Part shown: positions 6,288 to 14,064 of the stretch, one piece after another | Numbering within the stretch: position 1 is the stretch's first letter | Layout of the letters: every line of letters begins with the position of its first letter | The notes under the pieces: generated by a model | Database searches by the model: none | What the model was told of the DNA's origin: nothing | What the model saw: only the letters and a program-made list of their open reading frames with translations | Program-made: the position numbers and the translations under genes | Source of the DNA: Planctomycetia bacterium | GTDB lineage: Bacteria; Planctomycetota; UBA1135; GCA-002686595 | Direction: 5' to 3' | Length of the DNA: 14,109 nt | Assembly (NCBI GenBank): GCA_005778045.1 | Contig: SXKQ01000045.1 | Location: 1 to 14,109, forward strand

Positions 6288-7682
6288 TCACTTCGCCGCT
6301 AGGAAGCGCTCGATCGTCGCCGTGAGAAGTTCCTTGCCGTCGAAGCCGACCTCGCGCAGCAGGATCTTCCCGTCGCGCCCGATGTAGCAGTTCGTCGGGA
6401 AGGCGCCGACGTACAGCGCCGCGTTGAGCTTGTCCGAGCCGAGCACCACGGGCCACGGCAGGCCTTGGCGCCGTGCGTGCTCGATCTCGCGCTCGCGCTC
6501 GGGCTCCTTGTTGAGACCGATCACCGCGAGATCCGCGCCGTGGGTCGCGTAGAGATCCTTCAAGTGCGGGATCTCGACGTTGCAGGGGCTGCACCACGAC
6601 GCGTAGAAGTTCAGCACGACGACCTTGCCGCGCAGCGCCGAGAACTTGATGTCGTTGCCCTGCAGGTCTTTGCCGATGACGTCGCCGAGGATCTCGATCG
6701 CGTCCTTGCCGACGAGCTTCTCCGCGAACTCGCGCTCGAGGCGCTCCTTCTCGACCATCTCCCGCCGGCGCACGACGTTCGCAACGAGAGCGCGCGCCTC
6801 GGCGGCGAGGTAGGAGCCGGAGTCGCCGTAGCGATCCGCGAGGGCCTGCGCCTCGCGCTCCATCGCATCGAAGTCTTCTGCGCGCCAAGACTTGCGCTGC
6901 AGCGTCGTGAACTCCGCAAGATCCGCGCGCAGCCGCTTCACGGCCTCGTCTCCGATCTGGCGCATCGAGCGCAGCTCGAGCTCGCTTCCGAACTCGCCCA
7001 AGCGCGGCGGATTCGCGGAGAACTCGACCTTCCAGTTCGTCTTGCTGGACGCAACCACGCGCTTCGTCGTGTCGATGCGCAGCACCTGCACATGCGCGAG
7101 CAGCTTCATCGACTCGACCATCGCGTGGGCAGCGGGCAGACCGCTCGCCTTGGCCGAGAGTTGCAGCGCGCCGTTCTCATCGGAGCAGGACCACTCCCGC
7201 GTAGCCTTGAATTCGAACTGCGTCGGGAGCATGACACGTGACGTCAGGCTCGCGCTGCCGGGCACGACACTCACGGCCGCGGGCGGCAGCGGCAGGTCGC
7301 CGAGCGCCATCAGGGCCGGCGCGCCCATCGGCATGCCGGGCATCATCCCGTTGCCGAGCGGAGCGCGCGTCCAGTCGGGACCGAGCTCGAAGATCGAGAA
7401 GCTCGAGGACGCCGGGACCGTGCGGACCTTGCCGCCGACGAAGCCGCTGCCTTCGGCGAGCGTGTGGAACAGCGCGACTTCGAGCGTGCCCTTGTCGCCC
7501 TGGCCGAGCACGATCGCGCGCAGCTCGACCGGCAGCGTCATGCTCGACACCGCGTCCTTGTGGGTCGCCTTGCCCGAGTAGGTGAGCTCGGTGCCCGCGG
7601 ACAGTTCAAGCGCTTCGGCAGCGACTTGCGCGGTGGGGGACTGGACCGAGACGAGCAATACGACAGGCAGAAAATCGAGCAT
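6288..7682 (-). CDS. Exported TlpA/ResA-like thioredoxin-fold protein with large N-terminal region
   Basis: A 464-residue protein starting at the ATG at 7682, with a hydrophobic export signal (MLDFLPVVLLVSVQSPTAQ). The open frame runs on to 7799, but that part has no signal and overlaps the upstream gene. Residues 20-260 are mostly beta-like with no family I recognise. Residues 260-330 are charged and helical (RREMVEKERLEREFAEKL). From about 330 there is a redoxin domain with GKVVVLNFYASWCSPC (active-site Cys364 and Cys367) and the cis-proline loop AFPTNCYIG (Pro429). TlpA/ResA proteins reduce disulfides or haem-binding cysteines outside the cytoplasm; a long N-terminal region before the redoxin is, as I recall, common in Planctomycetota. 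It is the first gene of a two-gene unit with the sulfatase; a link to sulfatase folding or redox state is only inferred. Confidence 0.88.
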   Translation of the reverse strand: MLDFLPVVLLVSVQSPTAQVAAEALELSAGTELTYSGKATHKDAVSSMTLPVELRAIVLGQGDKGTLEVALFHTLAEGSGFVGGKVRTVPASSSFSIFELGPDWTRAPLGNGMMPGMPMGAPALMALGDLPLPPAAVSVVPGSASLTSRVMLPTQFEFKATREWSCSDENGALQLSAKASGLPAAHAMVESMKLLAHVQVLRIDTTKRVVASSKTNWKVEFSANPPRLGEFGSELELRSMRQIGDEAVKRLRADLAEFTTLQRKSWRAEDFDAMEREAQALADRYGDSGSYLAAEARALVANVVRRREMVEKERLEREFAEKLVGKDAIEILGDVIGKDLQGNDIKFSALRGKVVVLNFYASWCSPCNVEIPHLKDLYATHGADLAVIGLNKEPEREREIEHARRQGLPWPVVLGSDKLNAALYVGAFPTNCYIGRDGKILLREVGFDGKELLTATIERFLAAK

Positions 7683-7743
7683 GCGCGTGAGACTATCGTC
7701 CGGCGTGGGAACCGACTGCAAGCAGCGGGTACTTTCCGCCCTC

Positions 7744-8901
7744 TCAGTGCTCGGGCTGAGGCCGATTGGCCGGCGTCGACCCGTCGAGGGTCCGTCCACC
7801 GCCGAGCACGAGCTCGAAGATCGGGCTCGTCATCAGCGTGGTCACGATCGCCATGATCGCGAGCATCGGGAAGATCTCGGGCGAGATCACGCCGCGTTCG
7901 AGGCCGATGTTGATGACGAGCTCCATCATCCCGCGCGCGTTCATCAGCACGCCGATGCCGATGGCCTCGCAATTCGAGATTCCCGAGATGCGCGCCGCAC
8001 CCCAGCAGGCCACGCCCTTGCCGACGATTGCGGCTGCGTGCGCGCCACGATCGACTTCGCCACCACTCCGCGCGGCATCGCGGCGCCCATCACGAACGCA
8101 CTCCGAAGACTGCGTGCAGGTGGATGCGCTCGGTCCACCACGCCCCGAGGCACATCAGCGCCAGCAGCCTCGCGTACTCGCGGTCGGAGAGCTTGTCGCG
8201 CTCGTCGACTCCGCGCGCCCAGCGCCGCAGCAGCGGGCGCACGACGCCCATCACGAGCAACGCGTAGCCGAAGCAGCCGTCGCTGGAGAAAGCCGCGTCC
8301 GTGAAGTCGCCGGTGAAGCTCGCGATCAAGACGGCCAGCGGGCACCACGCAGCCGCATCGTCGATCGCGCCCGCGCGGGTCACGACCGTGCCGAATGCCG
8401 TGCCCTGCAGGCTCTCGTGCTGGATGATGCGCGCGAGCATCGGGACGGCGGTGATACACATCGACGCGCCCATGAAGAGCATCGCCGTCGTGGGAAAGGT
8501 CGACAGCGGGAAGAGCTCGGTGTTGTCTTACAGTAGCCAGCCCACGAGCGCACCGAGGGCGAAGGGCACCGCCATGCCGGCGAGCGAGACGCTCACTGAG
8601 GTGCCGACGCGCTTGCGCACGATGTCGCCGCATAACTCGAACCCGATGATGAACATGTAGAGCGCGAGCCCGACCTGCGCGACCGGGAAGAGCACTTCAT
8701 GCTCCCCTTCGGAAACAGGAACTCGCTCGCTTCGGACCACAGCGCACCGAGCAGCGAAGGTCCGAGGCATACGCCGGCGATCATCTCGGACACGACCGTG
8801 GGCTGTCCGAGCCGTTCCGCGACCAGCCCGACGAGCGGGCAGAAGATCAGGATCGCCCCGAGCTGGAAGAGGAACTGGTCCGCGAACTCGAAGCTCGACA
8901 T
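7744..8901 (-). pseudogene. Kef/CPA2-family Na+(K+)/H+ antiporter, multiply disrupted
   Basis: Frames joined on the minus strand give a cation:proton antiporter membrane domain. The ATG at 8901 begins MSSFEFADQFLFQLGAIL, then LGQPTVVSEMIAGVCLGPSL. A frameshift near 8695-8710 moves to VGLALYMFIIGFELCGDIV and GMAVPFALGALVGWLL. TAA at 8528-8530 follows (a Tyr codon would fit), and the same frame continues with DNTELFP, MGASMCITAVPMLARII and AGAIDDAAAWC, the conserved ion-binding region. Two extra bases near 8100 precede AFVMGAAMPRG. Next, by comparison with the family from memory, roughly 45 residues (about two helices) are missing near 8040. The last part reads GVLMNARGMMELVINIGLE and IVTTLMTSPIFELV and ends at 7744. 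Four lesions make function very unlikely. It lies 61 bases upstream of the TlpA-like gene on the same strand. Confidence 0.85.
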
Positions 8902-9215
8902 GGTGAGGGAGACTTCGGGAGCCAGCGCAACGACCGCGCCCGCCCTTCTCCTACGCAGGTTGTACAAGGCTGGCCCGGCCTGCTCGGGGGCTCCTGAACG
9001 CCACCGGACCCGTCCGCGCGGCGTGCATGCAGGCTTGCGGTCCGCGAAGGGCTCGGCATGGGGCCGAAAATCGTCCCGAACGACTGGAAAGCGCGCCGTT
9101 GCGGTCCCACACATCACTACAAGAGTCTCGTCCTTCGCGCGGGATGCCGTCCTGCTCTGAAAGCCTGACTCGAGGTCCAAGACCGACTCGCCGCACTGTC
9201 TCTCGGAGCCCCCCA
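8902..9215. other. Divergent intergenic region
   Basis: About 310 bases between the antiporter remnant and the DUF4258-like gene. No gene is supported; open frames here lack protein-like character. GGAG at 9205-9208 is the ribosome binding site for the gene at 9216. No clear promoter was found. Confidence 0.45.
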
Positions 9216-9515
9216 ATGTTGCAGCCCGAATCGACGCCGCTCGCCCTGCCCCACGGTCCCACTGTCTATTGGACCGGCCACTCTCTCGCGCGGCTGGAGG
9301 AGCGCGGCCTCTCGCGCGCAGCGATCTTCGAGGTGCTCCGCAAGCCCTTCCAAACGGGTCTCGCGGGTACGGGGGCGCGCTGGTCGCTCGCCAGCGTGAT
9401 CGCGGGCGCGCGGCGCATCTGGCTCAAGGTGATCTGGACCGAGGCGGGCATCGAGGACGCGCTCGTCCTCACGGCCTATTGCCCGGTGCGCGCGCGCGGC
9501 TCGCGAGCTTCCTGA
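9216..9515 (+). CDS. Small DUF4258-like protein
   Basis: A 99-residue protein. The pattern TGHSLARLEERGLSRAAIFEVL (His22, Arg26, Glu29, Arg30), a short beta region with WSLASVIAGARRIWLKVIW and a final VLTAYCP is that of DUF4258 and related RelE/BrnT-fold proteins, some of which are toxins of toxin-antitoxin pairs. No antitoxin-like partner lies next to it, so a toxin role is not supported. I chose the ATG at 9216 because GGAG sits 7 bases upstream and similarity begins soon after; the frame is open to 9027 without protein-like sequence. Confidence 0.65.
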   Translation: MLQPESTPLALPHGPTVYWTGHSLARLEERGLSRAAIFEVLRKPFQTGLAGTGARWSLASVIAGARRIWLKVIWTEAGIEDALVLTAYCPVRARGSRAS

Positions 9516-9666
9516 GCGCGCCTCGCGGCGGAACGAAGTTTCACCCCGCCGCCGATGCGCGGCGATCCAGCTCGGTCGCACGTCTCGGTGCTGCACAGCT
9601 TGCGAGGGTTCAGCGCGGGACGAACGTCGAGTCGCAGCGAACTTCTCTTCAGCGCAGTCTCACGCC
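9516..9666. other. Short gap without a recognised gene
   Basis: No promoter, RNA or coding signal is convincing. Plus-strand frames run through but have poor codon character. Confidence 0.4.
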
Positions 9667-10023
9667 TTGCAGGCTCGTCTGGTACTGGCCCCTTCACTCT
9701 CGCCCTTGTCTCCGCCTGCGCAACGGCGAAGGTGCGCCGTCCGGCGATCGAGATCGTGCCCTCGCGCGGCCCATGCGCCCTCGCTCCAGGATCAGCCCAC
9801 GCTCGAAGTCGAGCTTCGCATGGCTTTCGTCACGCTATCTCGCCAGCGCCTCGTCACGGTCGAGGGTCTCGCCGCCGACGGTCGCGTGCTCTTCACGCGG
9901 GAGGCGAAGGCACGCGCCGGTTCGATCGACGCGCGCTACCACCGCGAAACTCGCTCCCGTGCGCGCATCGAGCTCCCCGAGCTCTCCGAAGTCGCTGGCC
10001 TGCGTGTTCGCGCGGGCCGCTAG
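9667..10023 (+). CDS. Hypothetical protein, possibly a frameshifted small lipoprotein
   Basis: The 3' half (from about 9797) looks coding: codons are strongly G/C in third position and the product is a plausible beta-rich sequence (LEVELRMAFVTLSRQRLVTV, then RVRAGR), ending in TAG. The first 40 residues in this frame look artificial and the start would be TTG. In the next frame upstream, FTLALVSACATAKV resembles the end of a lipoprotein signal with lipobox VSAC, followed by RRPAIEIVPSRG. Joining that to the 3' half would need one frameshift near 9770-9800. I do not recognise the family. The 3' end is 12 bases from the convergent secreted protein gene. Confidence 0.35.
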   Translation: MQARLVLAPSLSPLSPPAQRRRCAVRRSRSCPRAAHAPSLQDQPTLEVELRMAFVTLSRQRLVTVEGLAADGRVLFTREAKARAGSIDARYHRETRSRARIELPELSEVAGLRVRAGR

Positions 10024-10035
10024 TCGCGCACCGGA

Positions 10036-11133
10036 TCAGGGACAGACTCGCAACGCGAGCGCGTTCGAGAAGTTCACGTTGCCCGTACTCGCGGCGGGGT
10101 CGCGGCTCCAGTACTGGGCGAACAGCGCGACACCCATCTGCAGCGCCGGGTCCGCGCCCGAGCGCAGCCAGGCGTTGAGATCGAACGCGAAGTTGCCGCT
10201 GCAGTCGCTGCCACTCGTCGAGCCGCCCGAGAACTGCAGCGCCATCCGTCGCAGCGGAGGCGCGACGCACAGCCAGCCCGCGGCAAAGGGCGCGGGCTGC
10301 GGCGCGAGCCCGTAGAACAACAGGCCGGACTTCTGGCTCACCACGCCGCGGCACAGGAGCTCGAACGGCTGCGGCGACGAGGCGCTCGGCGTGCCGCTGG
10401 CCCAGATCTCGGGCTGGCAGCCCGCGGAGTTGCGCTGCGAGACGCAGTAGCTCGTGGCGCCGCCATCGAACGCGACGCGCAGGTTGTCGGCGCCCACGGT
10501 CCACATCTGGAAGATGAAGAACATGGTCGGGTCGCCGAAGAACCACGACGCCTGCGTCACGTCGGTGATGACGCGATTCCAGACCTGCGCGGGAGCGGCG
10601 GTCGCGTTGGGATCGACATTCCAGCCCGGCGGAAGCGTCGTGGACTGGCTCGGCACGGACGCGCTGTAGCCGTGCCACAGGCCATCGACGCAGGGGATCG
10701 TGCCGGGCAACAGCGTGTAGACGTAGGTGTCGTCGAAGAAGTTGGACGGCGTACCGTTGTTGTTCGTGAGCATCAACGCGAGCGGGCGCTGGCACGAGTT
10801 CGGGAAGTCGATCGCGAAGGTCTGCAGCTCGCAGCTCAGCGCACTGACGCCCTGCGCGCGGTAGTTGCCCGTGAAGACCGAGCCGCCCGACGTGCGCAGC
10901 TGTGGCGCGAAGGTGTCGATGCCTTCGGTGCGCAGGTACGAGCCGCGCGGCGCGGCTCCGCTCTCGATCGTCTGGTTCGGTCCGCCCCACGCCCAGCCGC
11001 CGACGAAGCCTGACTGGAAGTCGGTCTCGAACGTGCTGCCGCAGGATTGGGCCGCGGCCTGCGACGCGAGCAAGAGCCCGAGCGAGCAGGCGAGGAGCGG
11101 GCGCGAGAGGGAGCGATGCGACTGCGAGCGCAT
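10036..11133 (-). CDS. Secreted protein with a Cys-rich C-terminal module seen in Planctomycetota
   Basis: A 365-residue exported protein. The signal peptide is clear: basic start, LLACSLGLLLASQAAAQ, cleavage near residue 28-29. Residues 30-225 look like a beta-sandwich of carbohydrate-binding or laminin-G type (FETDFQSGFVGGWAWGG, ending in FQMWTVGADNLRVAFDGG). Residues 230-365 form a distinct module: CVSQRNSAGCQPEIW, GTPSAS, KSGLLFYG, GWLCVAPPLRR, SGGSTSGSDCSGNFAFD, YWSRDP, FSNALALRVCP. I know this pattern from many extracellular proteins of Planctomycetota, always at the C-terminus, but know no functional name; attachment or sorting to the cell surface is a guess. Ten cysteines in the exported part suggest disulfides. 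Monocistronic, ends in TGA. Confidence 0.85.
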   Translation of the reverse strand: MRSQSHRSLSRPLLACSLGLLLASQAAAQSCGSTFETDFQSGFVGGWAWGGPNQTIESGAAPRGSYLRTEGIDTFAPQLRTSGGSVFTGNYRAQGVSALSCELQTFAIDFPNSCQRPLALMLTNNNGTPSNFFDDTYVYTLLPGTIPCVDGLWHGYSASVPSQSTTLPPGWNVDPNATAAPAQVWNRVITDVTQASWFFGDPTMFFIFQMWTVGADNLRVAFDGGATSYCVSQRNSAGCQPEIWASGTPSASSPQPFELLCRGVVSQKSGLLFYGLAPQPAPFAAGWLCVAPPLRRMALQFSGGSTSGSDCSGNFAFDLNAWLRSGADPALQMGVALFAQYWSRDPAASTGNVNFSNALALRVCP

Positions 11134-11242
11134 GCTTCGAGCTTAGCCTCCGCCCGTGAGTCTGGGGGGAATCCAGCGCGGCGCCCGAGGTTGCAAGTCC
11201 CTCCATCGCCGGCCGCTGGACTTTTTTGCTCGCCGCAGTCGC

Positions 11243-11683
11243 TCAGAAGTCGGCGTGCAGCCGCAGCGTCAGGACGAGCGCGTCGTCGAGCGTGGCGTCA
11301 CCGCCCGGATTCGCGATCCACTGCAAGTCGGGCCTGAGCGCGAGCCAGGGCCGCACCTGCCAGCGATAGAAGCACTCGTACGCGGTCTCGCTCGACGCGC
11401 TCGTGCCGAGCGCCTCGGAGAAGCGTACGCGTGAACAGTACACAGCGAAGGCGTCATCGGGGCGCTCGAAGCAACCTATGGCGACGACGCCGGCGGCCAG
11501 ATGCTGATCGACTTCGGCGACGGCGTCATCGACCTCGCCCCACTGCGTGAAGCTCGCGATGCGCGCACCATCGACCCGCGCGAGCTCCTGCTCGAGGATC
11601 GCGCAGTTGCCGCCGGTGTCCGCCTCGCTGCCGCCGTCGAAGCGCGCGAAGTCGCCGTCGTGGTGCCACGTGCCGAGCGCCGG
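11243..11683 (-). pseudogene. OprB-type carbohydrate-selective porin, C-terminal part only
   Basis: The minus frame gives about 146 residues typical of the end of OprB porins: GTWHHDGDFARFDGGSEADT, LEQEL, DQHLAAGVVAIGCFERPDDA, RFSEALG, a strand with YECFYRWQVRPWLALRPDLQ, then the hallmark NPGGDATLDDALVLTLRLH. It ends in Phe, as outer-membrane beta-barrels do for BAM recognition. OprB porins take sugars across the outer membrane and are usually about 400-450 residues, so roughly two thirds is missing. Similarity stops at about 11683, exactly where helicase similarity starts on the opposite strand. The open frame to 11776 is not porin sequence. With no start, signal peptide or plug region it is a truncated remnant, unless the joint is an assembly error. 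Confidence 0.85.
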
Positions 11684-13191
11684 GCACTCCGCGCAGAGTC
11701 GTTGCTCCGGACGCTGGCAAGCGGCGCGAGGCCGATGTCCAACTCGACTTCGTCGGCAACCTGGACAACGCCGCACAGGTCATCTCCCAGCTCCACCGCG
11801 GTGAGAAGCGGCTCGTCTTCTGCGATAGCCGTTCCCGAGTCGAATACCTGACGGCAAGACTCCGCACGCGCGGAACCACGATCTTGGTCTCGCATTCCAG
11901 CTTGAGCCGAGAGAGCCGCCTGCAGGCCGAGCAAGCATTCGCCGAGGCACGCGACTGCGTCATCGTTGCGACGAGCATGCTCGGGCTCGGGATCGACGTC
12001 GGTGACTCAGACCGGGTTCTTCAGATCGATGCGCCTCGAACGGTCGCGAGCTTCCTGCAGCGGATGGGCCGGACGGGAAGGCGAGCGGGCTCGAAGTCGA
12101 ACTGCCTGTTCTTGGCGACCACGCCCGAGTCGTTGCTGCAGGCGGCGGGCGTGATCACTCTCTGGCGTCAAGGCTACGTGGAGCCAGTCGAGCCGCCGCC
12201 GAAACCGTTCCACATCCTCACGCAGCAGTTGATGGCTTTGGCGCTGCAGCGGCGAGGGACAACCCGGCAGGACTGGGTACCGCAACTTGCGACCTTCCTC
12301 GCCTCGAGCAAGACGACCCAGAAAGACGGCCTTGCCATCCTGGAGCACATGCTGCGTGAAGGGTTGCTGACGGAGGACACCGACGTCCTCTGGTTCGGCG
12401 AGCGAGGCGAGCAGGAGTTCGGTCGCCGGCACTTCATGGAACTCCTCACCGTGTTCGCGTCGGAGCCGCTGCTCCAAGTGCTCCACGGGCGCGAGAGCGT
12501 CGGCAACGTCGACCGACTGTCGCTGACGACAGAGAGTGCAGACAGGATCCTCGTCCTCGGGGGACGCTCATGGGCCATGCGATCGGTGGACTGGAAGGCG
12601 GGCGTCGTGCACGTCGTGCCCGTGGAGGGACCAGGCGAGACGCGCTGGCGCGGCGAGTCGCCAGCTCTTGGGCCCACGTTGGCCCGAGCAATGCATGACA
12701 TCTTGAGTGACGAAGTCGCTGTCGAGGGATCCACGTCGCGAGCCGTGCAAAGACTTGATGAACTCCGAGCGGACTTCGACTTCCTCGCTCCGGGCACGAT
12801 TCCCTGGGTTCATGAACCCAACGGCCGAATCGAGGGTTGGACGTTCGCTGGACTCACCTGCAACATCCAGGTCGCAGCGCATCTCGAAGCGGCCCTGGCG
12901 CGCCCGGTCACCGCGGAGAACCTGCGAATCCGCATCGACGGTGTTGTGGCCGGAAGCGACCTGCTTCAGGCGCTCCGATCCCTCGCTGGACACGAGCTGC
13001 GATTCATGCGGGGCGCCGTCGAGGAAGCTGCGACCGCGATGAAGTTTCATGTCTGCCTTCCGCCCAGACTGCTTGAGCTGGAGCTGGCAGCTAGGTTGTG
13101 CACGGCATCGGAACGGGCCCGAGTGATCCAGCCCACGCAAACACTCTCTGACTCGCCTCGGCGCTCGGGGAATCCAGCTAGCGCTTCCTGA
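11683..13191 (+). pseudogene. Lhr-like ATP-dependent DNA helicase, lacking the N-terminal RecA domain
   Basis: About 500 residues of an Lhr-type superfamily 2 helicase. In order: GTPRRVVAPDAG and ADVQLDFVG (linker), EKRLVFCDSRSRVEYL (motif IV), VSHSSLS, CVIVATSMLGLGIDVGDSDR (motif V), LQRMGRTGRRAG (motif VI), then the Lhr-specific region with KPFHILTQQLMALALQRRG (winged helix) and RILVLGGRSWAMRSVDWKAG plus RWRGESPALG (beta-rich core). The Walker A and DEAH motifs are absent because similarity begins abruptly at 11683. Lhr proteins unwind DNA or RNA:DNA hybrids in repair. The only in-frame starts are internal (for example TTG at 11884), so this copy should lack ATPase activity. The 3' end overlaps the convergent minus-strand gene by 14 bases. 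Sampled base composition is lower in GC than the left side (62 % at 12001-12060 against 68 % at 5101-5160). Confidence 0.85.
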
Positions 13192-13692
13192 CGGCGGAGC
13201 CGTTCGAGGCCTTCTTGCGCCGGCGGCGCCTCCGTCTCCGTCGGACACCAGGAGTCCCAGAGTGCGCCTCGACAATGGTCCGAAGCCGCCTCAGCTTGAG
13301 GTAGGACAGCTCGTCGTCCCAGAACGAGTTCTTGCCTTGCGTGTTGCCGATGGAACCTGCCCAAACACGTCCTTGAACGCCAGGAGCAGCGCATGCTCCA
13401 GCTTCTTCCAAGTCTTGAGGCCCGCCCTTCTGCGGCAGGTCACTGCGGAGCACTCGAGCGATCGGACGCCATGGTGGTTCAGGAATCGTTTGGCAGTCCT
13501 CGCCGCACTTGCAGCGATTCGGTCTATCCCGTTCTTGGTCGTTCTGATGTAGACGACCCGAGAATGGCCACGTGGGTACTTGATCAGTTTGTTGGCGCAA
13601 GCGACGTAGACGAGACTCCGCTCATGCAGCGCTGCACGGGCGACGATGATGACCGGAGCCGCGGCAGCTCGAATCGTTGGTCGCCGGACCAC
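13178..13692 (-). pseudogene. Possible GIY-YIG-like small protein, frameshifted, with polyarginine tail
   Basis: From a GTG at 13692 the frame reads PVIIVARAALHERSLVYVAC, RVVYIRTTKNGIDRIAASAA, then GVRSLECSAVTC and TWKKLEHALLLAFKDVFGQV. It then needs one frameshift near 13345-13352 to continue as NTQGKNSFWDDELSYLKLRR and a tail with nine consecutive arginines. The pattern VYI-TTK-G-RI-AA, KTWKKLE-LL-F, G-P-NTQGK is one I associate, without certainty, with GIY-YIG-nuclease-like hypothetical proteins; the canonical GIY...YIG Tyr pair is not clean here (VYV and VYI-RTT). The nine Arg codons are mixed (CGA, CGG, AGA, AGG, CGC), so the tract was kept at the protein level. The shift makes it a probable pseudogene. 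It meets the helicase tail-to-tail. Confidence 0.5.
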
Positions 13693-14064
13693 CTATGTCG
13701 TTCCCGTCACAGCGGGTGTACGAATCTGGCAAACCGCCAAGGCAGGGTAGTTCCCGCCATGCCTGCTGTCGGCCTTCGGATCGTCGGACTCATGCCAAAC
13801 CGTGGCTCGTGCGGACGTCCCTCTCGCCTGTGCATGACCAGGCCCAAGCAAGCACCATCGACGAGGTCAGGCTGCGTCCCAGCCGGCAGTCCACAGGGCG
13901 GCGGTGTCTCGCAAGGCGTGAAGCGTCGCCCGACGCCAAGTGGCCGCGAGGCCAATCGCAAGCAGTTCCTGCTCCAGCGTCGTCCTCGCGCGAGCGAATG
14001 AGCACGGCTCCTACGCTGGCATGTGCCACGCACCGCGAGCAGAACTCGCGCACGCGCAGAGGCT
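13693..14064. other. Unassigned region between the nuclease-like remnant and tRNA-Gly
   Basis: About 370 bases with no recognised gene. One minus frame gives a protein-like helical stretch (TTLEQELLAIGLAATWRRAT, then HALRDTAALWTAGWDAA) from about 14000 to 13870, interrupted by TGA and continuing with HESDDPKADS. This may be a decayed coding sequence, but I cannot name it. The plus-strand frame that spans 13393-14001 has no protein-like features. Sampled GC is about 60 % (13681-13740). Confidence 0.35.

Noticed and set aside
7683..7799. Upstream extension of the TlpA-like protein
   Set aside because: It would overlap the 3' end of the antiporter remnant and place a charged tail before the signal peptide; the ATG at 7682 gives a normal export signal.
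9216..9515. DUF4258-like protein as a toxin of a toxin-antitoxin pair
   Set aside because: No small DNA-binding or antitoxin-like gene is adjacent on either side.
9269..10315. 348-codon plus-strand open frame
   Set aside because: It crosses the DUF4258-like gene, a gap and the antisense of the secreted protein; the product is Ser/Arg-rich without structure.
9893..11206. 437-codon minus-strand open frame
   Set aside because: It overlaps the secreted protein in another frame, lacks a signal peptide and has low-complexity Arg/Ala content typical of a shadow frame.
13393..14001. 202-codon plus-strand open frame
   Set aside because: Its first half is antisense to the nuclease-like remnant and the rest shows no protein-like features; no ribosome binding site.
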